Assembly (NCBI RefSeq): GCF_039530225.1
Contig: NZ_BAAAOH010000001.1
Coordinates: 1,550,001-1,614,000 of the forward strand
DNA from: Microbacterium pumilum
Lineage (GTDB): Bacteria; Actinomycetota; Actinomycetes; Actinomycetales; Microbacteriaceae
Direction of reading: 5' to 3'
DNA: 64,000 nucleotides
Below are positions 51,867 through 60,278 of this stretch, piece after piece (the first letter of the stretch is position 1; every line of letters starts with the position of its first letter). The translations under genes were made by a program, and so were the position numbers. Under the pieces are notes generated by a model. That model was not told the DNA's origin. It was given only the letters and a program-made list of their open reading frames with translations, and did no database searches.

Positions 51867-52348
51867 CGCTCGCCGGGCTTCTCGCCGACGCCCGCGCCGC
51901 GCTCGCCGGAGCGCCGCGCGAGCCGCTCGGCGAGCTCCGCGAGCCGCGACGGGTGCTCGGTATCGCACGTGCGTCGCGGATCATCCCGGTCGGCGAGGCC
52001 TGGCATCTCGGCGTGCTGCTCGTGGGCGACGACGCCGTGTTCGCGACCGGTGACATCGTGCGTGCGCGCCAGGACGCACCGCGAGGCTACACCGCGCAAT
52101 CGCAGCGAGCACGCGCGGAGCTCGCGGCCGCCCTACGTCGCGGCGGCTTCGCCGAGGGACAGCCCGTGCACATCGGGTGGCGGATGCTCGACCTCGATGC
52201 CGTGGAACGGGGTGAGGCATCCGGCCCGCTCGCCCTGCGCAACGGTGTCCCGAGCGTCCGCTGGAGCGCCTCCGGCGCGTACGTGCCGCTGGACGGCTAC
52301 CTCACGGAGCGCATCGCCCTGCTGCGCGACCCGCCGGCCGGCGCGTAG
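51863..52348 (+). CDS. Hypothetical protein coupled to the antiporter
   Basis: 161 residues from GTG 51863, overlapping the antiporter stop. Segments LGIARASRIIPVGEAWHLGVLLVGDDAVFATGDIVRA and GYTAQSQRARAELAAALRRGGF suggest one alpha/beta domain. It is soluble, with no export signal. A short regulatory or accessory role for the antiporter is possible because translation is coupled, but no known motif supports it. Confidence 0.65.
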   Translation: MTLAGLLADARAALAGAPREPLGELREPRRVLGIARASRIIPVGEAWHLGVLLVGDDAVFATGDIVRARQDAPRGYTAQSQRARAELAAALRRGGFAEGQPVHIGWRMLDLDAVERGEASGPLALRNGVPSVRWSASGAYVPLDGYLTERIALLRDPPAGA

Positions 52349-52357
52349 CAGGATGAC

Positions 52358-53113
52358 TCAGTCGGCGGCCGGTCCGAACGCACGCGCGAACGCCCGCAGC
52401 AGCCGGGCCGGCTCGGTGACGGATGCCGCGAGCACCCTTGCGGCGATCGCGTCGTAGTCGTTCGCGGCGAAGTACCCGTCGTCTCGGTACACCGCCATGC
52501 GCTCGGTGAAGGCGGCTCCGGTGGGCTCGGGATGGAACTGCGTCGCGTAGAGGCGGTCACCGATGCGATAGGCCTGCACCGGGCACGCGTCGTTCCTCGC
52601 CAGCAGGGTGGCGTCCGGAGGCGGCTCACCCGCTCCCTCCTTGTGCGCCGTGAGGGCTGAGAAACGCGTCGCGAGCCCTCCGAAGAGCGGGTCGGACTGG
52701 CCGTCGGGGCTCAACTCGACCGTCACCGGGCCGGTGTTCTCCGGGTACGCACGGCTGACCTCGCCGCCGAGCATGCGGGTGACGATGCCGATGCCGTAGC
52801 ACGTGAAGATCGCCGCGGGCCCGGTCGAGCCCGACGACGGCGCCGCAGCCGCAGCGATGCGTTCGAGATCGGACTCGAGCCTGCGCTGCACCTCGGTCTT
52901 CGTCGACTCCGGATCCGAGACGTTGAAGGGGCTGCCGCCGATCAGGAATCCGCTGTACCGGTCGAACACGTCGTCCGGCAGCGGCTCGCGCACGAGGTCG
53001 AGCTGGGCCACCTGGTCCTCGGCGAGCTTCATGGCGTGGCGGAACGACTCGTACTCGGCCGCGGCCGCTCCTTTCTGCGGACGAACGCAGACGTAGAGCA
53101 GCGGCGCGGACAT
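52358..53113 (-). CDS. Class I glutamine amidotransferase-like protein
   Basis: 251 residues with the triad-like C105 (FTCYGIG), H194 and E196 (TQFHPEPT) of class I glutamine amidotransferases, plus the oxyanion-type LIGGSPFN segment. Stand-alone proteins of this type include gamma-glutamyl hydrolases and GMP-synthase-like amidotransferases of unknown acceptor. It is transcribed alone, convergent with the antiporter operon. Confidence 0.85.
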   Translation of the reverse strand: MSAPLLYVCVRPQKGAAAAEYESFRHAMKLAEDQVAQLDLVREPLPDDVFDRYSGFLIGGSPFNVSDPESTKTEVQRRLESDLERIAAAAAPSSGSTGPAAIFTCYGIGIVTRMLGGEVSRAYPENTGPVTVELSPDGQSDPLFGGLATRFSALTAHKEGAGEPPPDATLLARNDACPVQAYRIGDRLYATQFHPEPTGAAFTERMAVYRDDGYFAANDYDAIAARVLAASVTEPARLLRAFARAFGPAAD

Positions 53114-53119
53114 GGCGCG

Positions 53120-53125
53120 AGTCTA
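53120..53125 (-). promoter_or_regulatory. Leaderless-type -10 element for the amidotransferase gene
   Basis: On the minus strand TAGACT ends 6 nt before ATG 53113. Confidence 0.45.
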
Positions 53126-53237
53126 GGCGGGCTCCTCGGACGGCGCGAGCGTGTTCGACACGTGACGAGACCTCCGGCCGCGGGCGGCGCGGGCGCGGCA
53201 TCCGCTCGGCGAGGGGCGCTGCATCCGCTTGGCAGAC

Positions 53238-53294
53238 ATGTATCAGCGGGCACTATCGCTTCTCTGCTCAGTGTGGACACAATTGGCGCTATGA
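53238..53294 (+). CDS. Possible 18-residue leader peptide upstream of the sigma factor
   Basis: An 18-codon frame (MYQRALSLL...) starts at ATG 53238 and its stop overlaps the sigma factor start (ATGA at 53291-53294). If translated, it would couple entry into the sigma gene. The first 15 bases, ATGTATCAGCGGGCA, recur with two changes just after the CHAT gene (58787). No clear ribosome site precedes it, so this may be chance. Confidence 0.3.
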   Translation: MYQRALSLLCSVWTQLAL

Positions 53295-53908
53295 CGCATG
53301 CGGGCGGTGAGGCCACCGTCGACTCCGTCGAGCCCGCACGCTGGGAACGCGCCGCGGCGCTCTTCGTGCGCTGGCGCGAAGGCGAGTCCCGCGCCATGGA
53401 TGAGCTCGTGCGCCTCATGACGCCGCCGCTCTGGCACATCGTGCGGGCCTATGGGCTCGACGCGGCGCTCGCGCAGGATGTCGTGCAGACGACGTGGCTG
53501 ACGCTTGTGCGCCGGCACGAGTCGATCCTCGATCCGCAGGCGGTGTCGGGATGGCTCACGATGTGCGCACGCCGAGAGGCGTGGCGCGTCGGAAAGCTGC
53601 ATCGCCGGGCAGACGCGACTGATGTCGAGACGCTCGAGCCGCACCTGCCGGTGCAGGAATCCGCCGAGCAGACCGCCGCCACGGATGACGAGTCGCACCG
53701 CCTATGGGTGGCGGTGGGCACGCTCAACGAACGATGCCAGCGCCTGCTGCGGATCGTCGCGTTCGAGGAACGACCCGACTATGCGCGCATCGCGGAGGAT
53801 CTCGCGATGCCGATCGGGTCCATCGGGCCGACGCGCCAGCGCTGTCTCGCAAAGCTTCGCGCCGTACTCGAGGGCGCCGGATGGGGGAGTGATGACGATG
53901 GAGACTGA
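53291..53908 (+). CDS. ECF-like RNA polymerase sigma factor
   Basis: 205 residues from ATG 53291. Region 2 is visible at about residues 35-95 (SRAMDELVRLMTPPLWHIVRAYGLD..., DVVQTTWLTLVRR) and region 4 at about 140-200 (RCQRLLRIVAFEERPDYARIAEDLAMPIGSIGPTRQRCLAKLRAVL). It directs RNA polymerase to a small set of promoters, probably including its own. No zinc-type anti-sigma is encoded next to it. It heads the operon with an unknown protein, a subtilase and a CHAT protein, whose proteolysis could in turn control the sigma factor. Confidence 0.9.
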   Translation: MTHAGGEATVDSVEPARWERAAALFVRWREGESRAMDELVRLMTPPLWHIVRAYGLDAALAQDVVQTTWLTLVRRHESILDPQAVSGWLTMCARREAWRVGKLHRRADATDVETLEPHLPVQESAEQTAATDDESHRLWVAVGTLNERCQRLLRIVAFEERPDYARIAEDLAMPIGSIGPTRQRCLAKLRAVLEGAGWGSDDDGD

Positions 53909-54368
53909 GGACTTCGGCGCCGATGCGGCGCTGTTCGCGCGACTTCGCGCGGTGTGGGAGGAGGTCGATCCGGCACCGGCCGACCTCGTCGACCGGATGG
54001 TGGCCGCGGTCGCCGTCGAAGACCTCTCACGCGAGTACGCGATCCTGACGCTGGTGGAAGGATCGACGCTCACCGCTGTGCGCGGTGAGACCGATACGGC
54101 GACGCTGCAGTTCAGCGACGGCGAGACGAGCGTGCTCCTGCACGTGACGACCGCGGAGGGTGGGTCGCATCGGGTCGATGGGTGGGTGGATGCCGAGGCT
54201 CTCGCCATCCGCCTCATTCAGGGTGACCGCGATTGGTCGGCCGAGGCAGGGGCGCACGGGCGCTTCGCGTTCGAGGCCGTGCCCTCGGGCGTCTCGAGGA
54301 TGCGCATCGTCGTGCGCGGCGTGGATGGCGAGCTGCGTGAATTCCAGACTCCGCAGTTCGAGGTGTGA
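53892..54368 (+). CDS. Small protein between sigma factor and subtilase
   Basis: 158 residues from ATG 53892 (GGGGGAG upstream), overlapping the sigma factor end by 17 bp. The first 50 residues are acidic and helical (DAALFARLRAVWEEVDPAPADLVDRMVAAVAVEDL), like the sigma-binding end of some anti-sigma factors. The rest is strand-rich (LTLVEGS..., MRIVVRGVDGELREFQTPQFEV), like a small beta-sandwich. No membrane helix or zinc motif. A cytosolic anti-sigma or a protease substrate linking sigma to the proteases is the natural guess; unproven. Confidence 0.75.
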   Translation: MTMETEDFGADAALFARLRAVWEEVDPAPADLVDRMVAAVAVEDLSREYAILTLVEGSTLTAVRGETDTATLQFSDGETSVLLHVTTAEGGSHRVDGWVDAEALAIRLIQGDRDWSAEAGAHGRFAFEAVPSGVSRMRIVVRGVDGELREFQTPQFEV

Positions 54369-54428
54369 GAAGCGATCGGGCGTTGCGATCCTGTGGCGCG
54401 CTGGGTCCTGAGACGAAAGGCATGATCC

Positions 54429-56228
54429 GTGGCCGAAGAGCAGACATGGCGCGACCGAGAAGCGGCAGACGAATTCCGAGGGGTCGTGCTCGACCCGTCG
54501 CGGGATCCTGTCCCGGGTCTGCGCGCGTACACGACGGTCTACGCCCCCGGGCACCTGCTGATCTCCGGCGGCACAGACGATGCCGCGAGTGCGCTCAGAT
54601 CCGCGGGCGCCGAGCTCGGCTGGGATATCGAGTTCGAAACGGTCGGCAACCCTCAGCGAAACGGCGCTCCGCTCACCCGGGCGCGCATCATCCAGCTGCC
54701 GAGACCCGATCGTGACGACGAGCCGGTGCCCGTCGTCGATGCATGGCGCCTCCTGCAGCTGGCACGCAGAAAGGCACTGTTGGCCGACGTCGTCGGTCCG
54801 ATCGACGTGATCCGGCCCGCGAGGCCGAGACCGCGCGATGCAGCGGCACCGATCGGCGACCGACCGGACGTGGTCGCGGCACCCGTTGCCGACCGCCCCG
54901 AGGACGTCGCGATCGACGAGGACTCCGCGGCGAGGATCGCCAGCGCACGACGGGACATCGCGCTCGCCGCATCCGCGTCCGTCGATCGAATCAACCTCGG
55001 ACCGAAAAGGGAGGACCCGAGGTACCTGCGTCGGGAGGGCGATGCTCCTGCTCTTCGCGGGGTCGGGCTCGACCATGTGCTGACCGTCGATCCGATCGGG
55101 CTCAACCCGCACGGCCGCACCAATCCCCACGGCAGGACCAATCCTCACGGGCGTACCAATCCCTCCGGCACGGAGGGCTACGGATACCCCGGAACCGGGG
55201 GGCTCGAGATCGTGTCGTACGTCGGGCCCGCACCGGTGCGCACGCTGGGGTTGGCGGACAACGGCCGGCGCCCCGTGGTCGCGATCGTCGACACGGGATG
55301 CGGCATCCACGATCCCTGGCTTCCGGCGGAGACGGGGACGGACGACATCGTGCGTCGGCGCCTCGCGTCCCCCTCGGGTGTGGGCGTGGTCGGCATCGAG
55401 GACCCCAACACCGATCCCGAGGTCTACGGCGATCAGGCGGGGCCACGCGACGGCTTCCTCGACGATGCGGCCGGTCACGGCACATTCGTCGCGGGCATCA
55501 TCCGGCAGGTCTGCCCGGAGGCGGATCTCATCTCGGTCCGTGTGGCGGACAGCAACGGCAGCGTGCTCGAGAGCGAGCTGATCGTCGCCGTCGAGGAGCT
55601 GGCGGACTGGGTCGAAGGCGTCGGGGGCAACGCGCCCCAGCACCTCGACGTGCTGAACCTGTCGCTCGGCTACTACCACGAGACGCCCGAGGACGGCCGA
55701 TACAGCACGCGTCTGCACGAGGCGCTCTCGCGCCTGCGCGCCAAGGGATGCGTCGTCGTGTGCTCCGCGGGGAATGACGCCACCGACCGACCCACCTTCC
55801 CCGCCGCGCTGTGGCAGTGGGACGGCTCGGAGCTGAACCTCGATGAGCCCGATGGACTCGCCAGACACCTCGCCGTCGGAGCCCTGAATCCGCAGCGCAC
55901 GTCGGTGGCGCTGTACAGCAACATCGGAAAATGGGTCGGGTATTTCGCCCCGGGGACCTCGGTGCTGAGTTCCTTCCCTTCGCTCACCGGAGGCGTGCAG
56001 GCCGGGTCTCGGTTCGACCTCTACGGGCGCTGCCGCCAGGGCATCGATCCGGACGACTACACGGGCGGGTATGCCATCTGGAGCGGAACGTCCTTCGCCG
56101 CGCCGTTCGTCGCCGGCACGATCGCCAACGCGCTGGCGCCCTCCCTGATGGCCGCCGCGCCGAACCTGGTCGACCCGCTCGTGACCGCGCTCGCTGCAGT
56201 GGAGAGTATCGACCTCTCCAGGAACTGA
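54429..56228 (+). CDS. Cytosolic S8 (subtilisin-like) serine protease
   Basis: 599 residues from GTG 54429. The catalytic domain (about residues 280-590) has the full triad: D288 (VAIVDTG), H350 (GHGTFVAG), oxyanion N449 (SAGND) and S555 (SGTSFAAPFVAG). The first 200 residues are an unknown domain without signal peptide, so the enzyme should act inside the cell. Residues 226-244 hold three NPHGRT repeats just before the catalytic domain, a possible flexible or cleavable linker. 60-bp gaps separate it from both neighbours. The N-domain may bind the CHAT protein or the small protein. Confidence 0.9.
   Translation: MAEEQTWRDREAADEFRGVVLDPSRDPVPGLRAYTTVYAPGHLLISGGTDDAASALRSAGAELGWDIEFETVGNPQRNGAPLTRARIIQLPRPDRDDEPVPVVDAWRLLQLARRKALLADVVGPIDVIRPARPRPRDAAAPIGDRPDVVAAPVADRPEDVAIDEDSAARIASARRDIALAASASVDRINLGPKREDPRYLRREGDAPALRGVGLDHVLTVDPIGLNPHGRTNPHGRTNPHGRTNPSGTEGYGYPGTGGLEIVSYVGPAPVRTLGLADNGRRPVVAIVDTGCGIHDPWLPAETGTDDIVRRRLASPSGVGVVGIEDPNTDPEVYGDQAGPRDGFLDDAAGHGTFVAGIIRQVCPEADLISVRVADSNGSVLESELIVAVEELADWVEGVGGNAPQHLDVLNLSLGYYHETPEDGRYSTRLHEALSRLRAKGCVVVCSAGNDATDRPTFPAALWQWDGSELNLDEPDGLARHLAVGALNPQRTSVALYSNIGKWVGYFAPGTSVLSSFPSLTGGVQAGSRFDLYGRCRQGIDPDDYTGGYAIWSGTSFAAPFVAGTIANALAPSLMAAAPNLVDPLVTALAAVESIDLSRN
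55104..55164 (+). repeat. In-frame 18-bp repeat encoding NPHGRT units
   Basis: Three tandem 18-bp units plus a fourth partial encode NPHGRT three times and NPSGT. Silent third-base differences between units show that the peptide, not the DNA, is conserved. Confidence 0.8.
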
Positions 56229-56288
56229 TCGCGGGAGATCCCCGGCGGCGATCTCGCAGGTGGCCGCCGGGGAGGCCATCATTGCTGA

Positions 56289-58781
56289 ATGGCCAACCGC
56301 GCCGAAGGACTGTATCGCCGAGGCGTCGAGCTCGCCAACCGCGGGCGCTACGCGCAGGCCCAGCGGGCGCTCGCCGCAGCGCAGCGGGTGGCGTCGACGG
56401 CCGGCGATCCCGACCTGCTCGCACGGATCGAGGGCACCACAGCGTATGTGCTGGCGCGACTGGGCGACGTGGACGGCGGCGAACGGCTGTGCCTGGAGGC
56501 GATGGGTCGCGACGGTCTCTCGGCGGCGGCGATCGCTCAGCTCCAGGGCCAGCTCGGCGCGCTCGCACTGGAGAGAGGACTGCTGGATGACGCCGCCACC
56601 TGGCTGAGCAAGAGCATCCACGGGCTCGCGGGCGAACCGGTCAAAGAGGCGAACATGCGCATGAACCGCAGCCTCGTCGACATGCAGCGCGGACGGCTCA
56701 CCGAGGCCATGACCGACCTCGAGCTCGCCGAGGCGGCCTATCTCGAAGCAGGCCTTGTCGCCGAAGCCAATCAGGCGATCCACAATCGGGGATACACCTG
56801 GATGCTCTCGGGAGACCTGGTTCGTGCGCTGCAGATGATGCAGGCGGTGCGCGAGCCGCTCGACGAGGAGTCCGACATGTGGGCGGCCATCAACGAGCTC
56901 GACCATGCCGAGGTGCTGCGCGAGGCAGGACTCGTCACCGAGGCGGAGCGGATCCTCGAGAGCGTGTCGGTCGCCTTCGGCCGCCACCGCGCCCCGCGCG
57001 AGCGGGCCTCCTCCGACTACCACCTCGCGCGGTCGCTCCTCAGTCATGATCCGGTGCGCGCAGCGGTCGTCGCTGCGGCCTCTGCCAGGCGATTCCGGCG
57101 GCTCGGAAGCCACGGCTGGGCCGTGCGCGCCGAGGCCATCCAGCTGCGCGCACGGCTCGCGCTCGGTCGCGACGATCGCGCGGGCCAGTCGACCCAGGCA
57201 CCGGGGCGACTTCCTGCCGCCAGTCAGATCGCGGCTGTGGTCGACGAGCTGCGCGCGACGGGGTTCGCGCCCGAAGCCGATGCGCTTCACCTGACGGACC
57301 TGCTGGCGCGGATGCGGCGGCGGCTCCCGGTGACGGTCTCGCCGATGCAGGTGCGCGAGAGCACCCCCCTCGAGGTGGCGCTGCTGGTTCACGAGGTACG
57401 GGCCGCCGGCGCCGCGTCGCGCGCGCACGAAGGGCAGGTGCGCCGGCACGCCGCGCGAGGTCTCGACCTGCTCGAGCACACGCAGCTGGCCACGGGCAGC
57501 CTCGATCTGCAGGGTTCGTCGGCCATGCGCGGCTCGGGCCTCATCACCGCCGGCCTCTCGTCCGCAGTGCGGTCGAGGCAGCACGATGTCGTCTTCGACT
57601 GGTCCGAGAGGGCCAGGCTGATGAATCAGCAGATCATCCCGGTCCGGCCCTCTCCCGATCCGGCGCTGGCCGCGGACCTCGCCGAGCTTCGGGTCCTTCG
57701 TTCGGCCGAGCCAGACGGCGACTGGCTCGCAGGTCCACGTGCTGTCGTCCTGAGAGACCGCGCGCGCGAGCGACAGTGGTCGGCCACGACCGCGGGTGAG
57801 CTGCGCCGTCGTGCGAGTCTCGAGGAGGTGCGGGCCGCCCTCACGGCCGACGAAGCGCTCGTCTCGTATGTGTTCGACGGGCGGAGACTTGTTGCCCTCG
57901 GCGTCTCACTCACGCGCGTGGAGCTCGTCGACCTCGACTGGCGTGCGGTCCGGTCGGCGTTGGGCGGACTGCGCGCCGAACTCGATGTGTCGGCGGGTTT
58001 GACGACCGGGCCGATGGCCCGGGTGGTGCGCGCGAGCCTCGACGACCGCCTCGCGGCGCTCTCGTCGCTGCTCGTGTCTCCCCTCTGCTCCGTGCTCGAT
58101 GGGGCGGAACGCGTCGTCGTGACGGCCCCCGGAGTGCTCGCAGGACTGCCGTGGACGATGCTGCCGCCGCTCGTGGGGCGTCCCTTGACCCTGGCGTCAT
58201 CCGCGTCGGGATGGATGCGCGATCGACGACGCGGGTGGGCGAGGCCGAACGCGGCGGGTTTCGCGGTGGGGCCGCGTGTGGCGCGAGGAGAAGAGGAAGT
58301 GAGCGTCGCAGCATCCGCGTGGGGCGAGGCGACAGCGCTTCTCGGGGACGCGGCTTCCGTGGCGGCCGTCATCGGCGTGGCTTCGACCGTGGACGTGCTG
58401 CACATCGCGGCGCATGGTCGCCATGCCGTCGACAACCCGCTGTTCTCGGGGCTCGAGCTCGCCGACGGCGCGCTGTTCGGCTATGACATCGACCTGATGG
58501 AGTCTGTGCCTGACACCGTCGTGCTGTCGTCCTGTGAGGTCGGGCGGTCGTCGGTGCGGTGGGGGGAGGAGGCGATCGGCATGGCCCGCATCTGGCTTCA
58601 CGGCGGCGCTCGATGCGTGATCGCAGCGCCGGTGGTCGTCGCGGATGACGCCGCCTGCGAACTGCTCGGCGCCATGCACGAGGGGCTGGCGGCCGGCGCA
58701 GCGCCCGCGATCGCCCTCGCCGAGGCCGTGACACGGACCGGGGTCTCGTCGCCCTTCCAGGCGCACGGCGTCGGATTCTGA
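56289..58781 (+). CDS. TPR-CHAT caspase-like protein
   Basis: 830 residues. Residues about 1-330 are helical TPR-like repeats (GLYRRGVELANRGRYAQAQRALAAAQRVA and similar steps). Residues about 510-830 are a CHAT domain, a caspase-fold protease, with catalytic H709 in HIAAHGRHAVDNPLFSGLEL and C749 in VLSSCEVGRSS. Both residues are intact, so it should be an active cysteine protease. TPR-CHAT proteins act in bacterial immunity and cell death (Csx29, gasdermin-activating proteases). Here the partners are a sigma factor and a subtilase, and no gasdermin or CRISPR gene is seen. Last gene of the operon. Confidence 0.9.
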   Translation: MANRAEGLYRRGVELANRGRYAQAQRALAAAQRVASTAGDPDLLARIEGTTAYVLARLGDVDGGERLCLEAMGRDGLSAAAIAQLQGQLGALALERGLLDDAATWLSKSIHGLAGEPVKEANMRMNRSLVDMQRGRLTEAMTDLELAEAAYLEAGLVAEANQAIHNRGYTWMLSGDLVRALQMMQAVREPLDEESDMWAAINELDHAEVLREAGLVTEAERILESVSVAFGRHRAPRERASSDYHLARSLLSHDPVRAAVVAAASARRFRRLGSHGWAVRAEAIQLRARLALGRDDRAGQSTQAPGRLPAASQIAAVVDELRATGFAPEADALHLTDLLARMRRRLPVTVSPMQVRESTPLEVALLVHEVRAAGAASRAHEGQVRRHAARGLDLLEHTQLATGSLDLQGSSAMRGSGLITAGLSSAVRSRQHDVVFDWSERARLMNQQIIPVRPSPDPALAADLAELRVLRSAEPDGDWLAGPRAVVLRDRARERQWSATTAGELRRRASLEEVRAALTADEALVSYVFDGRRLVALGVSLTRVELVDLDWRAVRSALGGLRAELDVSAGLTTGPMARVVRASLDDRLAALSSLLVSPLCSVLDGAERVVVTAPGVLAGLPWTMLPPLVGRPLTLASSASGWMRDRRRGWARPNAAGFAVGPRVARGEEEVSVAASAWGEATALLGDAASVAAVIGVASTVDVLHIAAHGRHAVDNPLFSGLELADGALFGYDIDLMESVPDTVVLSSCEVGRSSVRWGEEAIGMARIWLHGGARCVIAAPVVVADDAACELLGAMHEGLAAGAAPAIALAEAVTRTGVSSPFQAHGVGF

Positions 58782-58922
58782 GACCGATGTATCAGGGAGC
58801 ATCGCATCCGCTCCTGCATTTCGGAACGTCTTTCGCGGCCCGCGATCGGGGAATCACGGGCACTGGGGGCGACAGGCTCTACGGGGGCGTGATCTGGACA
58901 CGGAGCCTCAGAGACGGAACCA

Positions 58923-58960
58923 CGGGGGATGTCGCCGGTATCGATCGGAGACATCCCCCG
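58923..58960 (+). terminator. Hairpin after the CHAT gene
   Basis: Perfect 11-bp arms CGGGGGATGTC and GACATCCCCCG with a 16-bp loop, 142 bp after the CHAT stop and 28 bp before the convergent LysR-like gene end. No U-tract follows; a likely end for the operon. Confidence 0.6.
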
Positions 58961-58988
58961 AACCGTCCCGCCCCGAATCCAGTCGGAG

Positions 58989-59750
58989 TCAGCGGGACGA
59001 ATTGGCGGTGCGCCCGCGCACGATGCCGACGAACGCCTCGACCGCGGGCGTCGTGCGTCCGGCTGGCCACGCCAGCGCCACGGTCGAGCCGGGCCCGTCG
59101 CGAAGCGGTCGGTGGTCGACATCCTTGCGACGGTGCAGCCGAGCCAGCGACATGGGCACGATCACCACGCCCACACCCGAGGCGACGATCGCGATGGCTT
59201 GCTCAGTGTCCTCGGGTGGGGAGAACGATGCCGCGACACCGCCGGGAACCAGGACGCCGAGCACATCGTCCTGCGGCACGATGACGATCTCGCCGGCCAG
59301 ATCGTCGAGACAGAGGTCGTCGGCGGCCATGAGGTGCGAGTCGACAGGCGCGATGACCACGGGCACTTCGTCGTACAGGGCGATGACGTGGAGGTCGTCT
59401 CTCGAGATGGGCAGCCGAACGAGTGCGGCACTGAGCTCGCCGTCGAGGACGGCGGCGCGCTGGCCGGCGACCGAGATCGGCCGCAGTTCGAGCGCGATGT
59501 CGGGCGTGCGCTCCTGCCACTCGTCGATCCACTTGCCTGGGGTCGCACCGGGGATCGCGCCGAGGATGAAGGGCCCTTCGATCACCGGGCTTTCATCGAG
59601 TGGCTCGACCGCCGGGCGGGCGTCGGACTTCTTGGCCGGCTTCGAGGGCTTCGCCCCCTTCGCGGGCTTGCCGGGGCGCTGGGCGCCGGCATTCCGTCGT
59701 GGACGAGCCGGCCCACCGCGCGAGCCGCGCGCACCCGGGGTCTTGGCCAT
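58989..59750 (-). CDS. LysR-type effector domain without DNA-binding domain
   Basis: 253 residues. Residues about 58-245 match the LysR substrate-binding fold (ILGAIPGATPGKWIDEWQERTPDIALELR, VPVVIAPVDSHLMA, IAIVASGVGVVIVPMSLARL). In place of the winged HTH is a 50-residue basic, proline/alanine/lysine-rich tail (RPRRNAGAQRPGKPAKGAKPSKPAKK). Such proteins occur in Microbacteriaceae; the tail could bind DNA or RNA without specificity. The start is supported by a leaderless-type -10. It may sense a small molecule without acting as a classical regulator. Confidence 0.8.
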   Translation of the reverse strand: MAKTPGARGSRGGPARPRRNAGAQRPGKPAKGAKPSKPAKKSDARPAVEPLDESPVIEGPFILGAIPGATPGKWIDEWQERTPDIALELRPISVAGQRAAVLDGELSAALVRLPISRDDLHVIALYDEVPVVIAPVDSHLMAADDLCLDDLAGEIVIVPQDDVLGVLVPGGVAASFSPPEDTEQAIAIVASGVGVVIVPMSLARLHRRKDVDHRPLRDGPGSTVALAWPAGRTTPAVEAFVGIVRGRTANSSR

Positions 59751-59756
59751 TCCGCC

Positions 59757-59778
59757 AGCGTAGCCCGGGCGATATCGT
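59757..59778. promoter_or_regulatory. Back-to-back leaderless-type -10 elements
   Basis: Minus strand TACGCT (59757-59762) ends 6 nt before ATG 59750; plus strand TATCGT (59773-59778) ends 7 nt before ATG 59786. The two divergent promoters fit in a 35-bp gap. Confidence 0.5.
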
Positions 59779-59785
59779 TCGGAAC

Positions 59786-60184
59786 ATGATCCCGATCCTC
59801 GCCACCGTGTTCGGCTCGCTGGCCGCCCTCCTGCACGTCTACATCTTCGTCATGGAGAGCGTGCAGTGGTCCCAGCCGCGCATCTGGCGGCGATTCGGTG
59901 TGCCCGATCAGGCGACCGCGGACGCGACCAAGCCCATGGCCTACAACCAGGGCTTCTACAACCTCTTCCTCGCGATCGGCGCCATCATCGGAATCGTGCT
60001 GTTCTGGGCGGCAGGCCCCGATACGCCGGTGGATGCCGCGGGGCGAGCGCTCGTCCTGTTCACGCTCGGCTCGATGGTCGCGGCGGCGCTCGTGCTCCTG
60101 ACGACCGGCATGAAGTACCTGCGCCCGGCGCTCATCCAAGGCACCCTGCCGCTCATCGGCTTCGTGCTGTTCCTGTTCGCCTGA
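59786..60184 (+). CDS. DUF1304 small membrane protein
   Basis: 132 residues with four hydrophobic helices: ILATVFGSLAALLHVYIFVME, FYNLFLAIGAIIGIVLFW, ALVLFTLGSMVAAALVLL and the C-terminal PLIGFVLFLFA. The HVYIFxME and NQGFYNLFLA segments are typical of DUF1304 proteins, which are widespread and of unknown role (some are called epimerase by annotation drift). Divergent from the LysR-like gene. Confidence 0.9.
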   Translation: MIPILATVFGSLAALLHVYIFVMESVQWSQPRIWRRFGVPDQATADATKPMAYNQGFYNLFLAIGAIIGIVLFWAAGPDTPVDAAGRALVLFTLGSMVAAALVLLTTGMKYLRPALIQGTLPLIGFVLFLFA

Positions 60185-60278
60185 CCTTTGCGGCACCTCG
60201 TGTCAACCCGGTTCTGCGGCGGTCGCGGCGCACCGTACGGTGGGGGCGACGCGTCACAGCGCGTCGGAGGAGATGATC

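Noticed and set aside
54027-57584. Minus-strand 1185-residue frame
   Set aside because: Opposite the subtilase and CHAT genes, which have full catalytic motifs.
56289-58781. Type III-E CRISPR (Csx29) or gasdermin system
   Set aside because: No gRAMP, CRISPR array or gasdermin-like gene in the surrounding sequence; the partners are a sigma factor and a subtilase.
58787-59284. Plus-strand gene after the CHAT protein
   Set aside because: The frame runs through the hairpin and antisense through the LysR-like gene; no ribosome site or motif.
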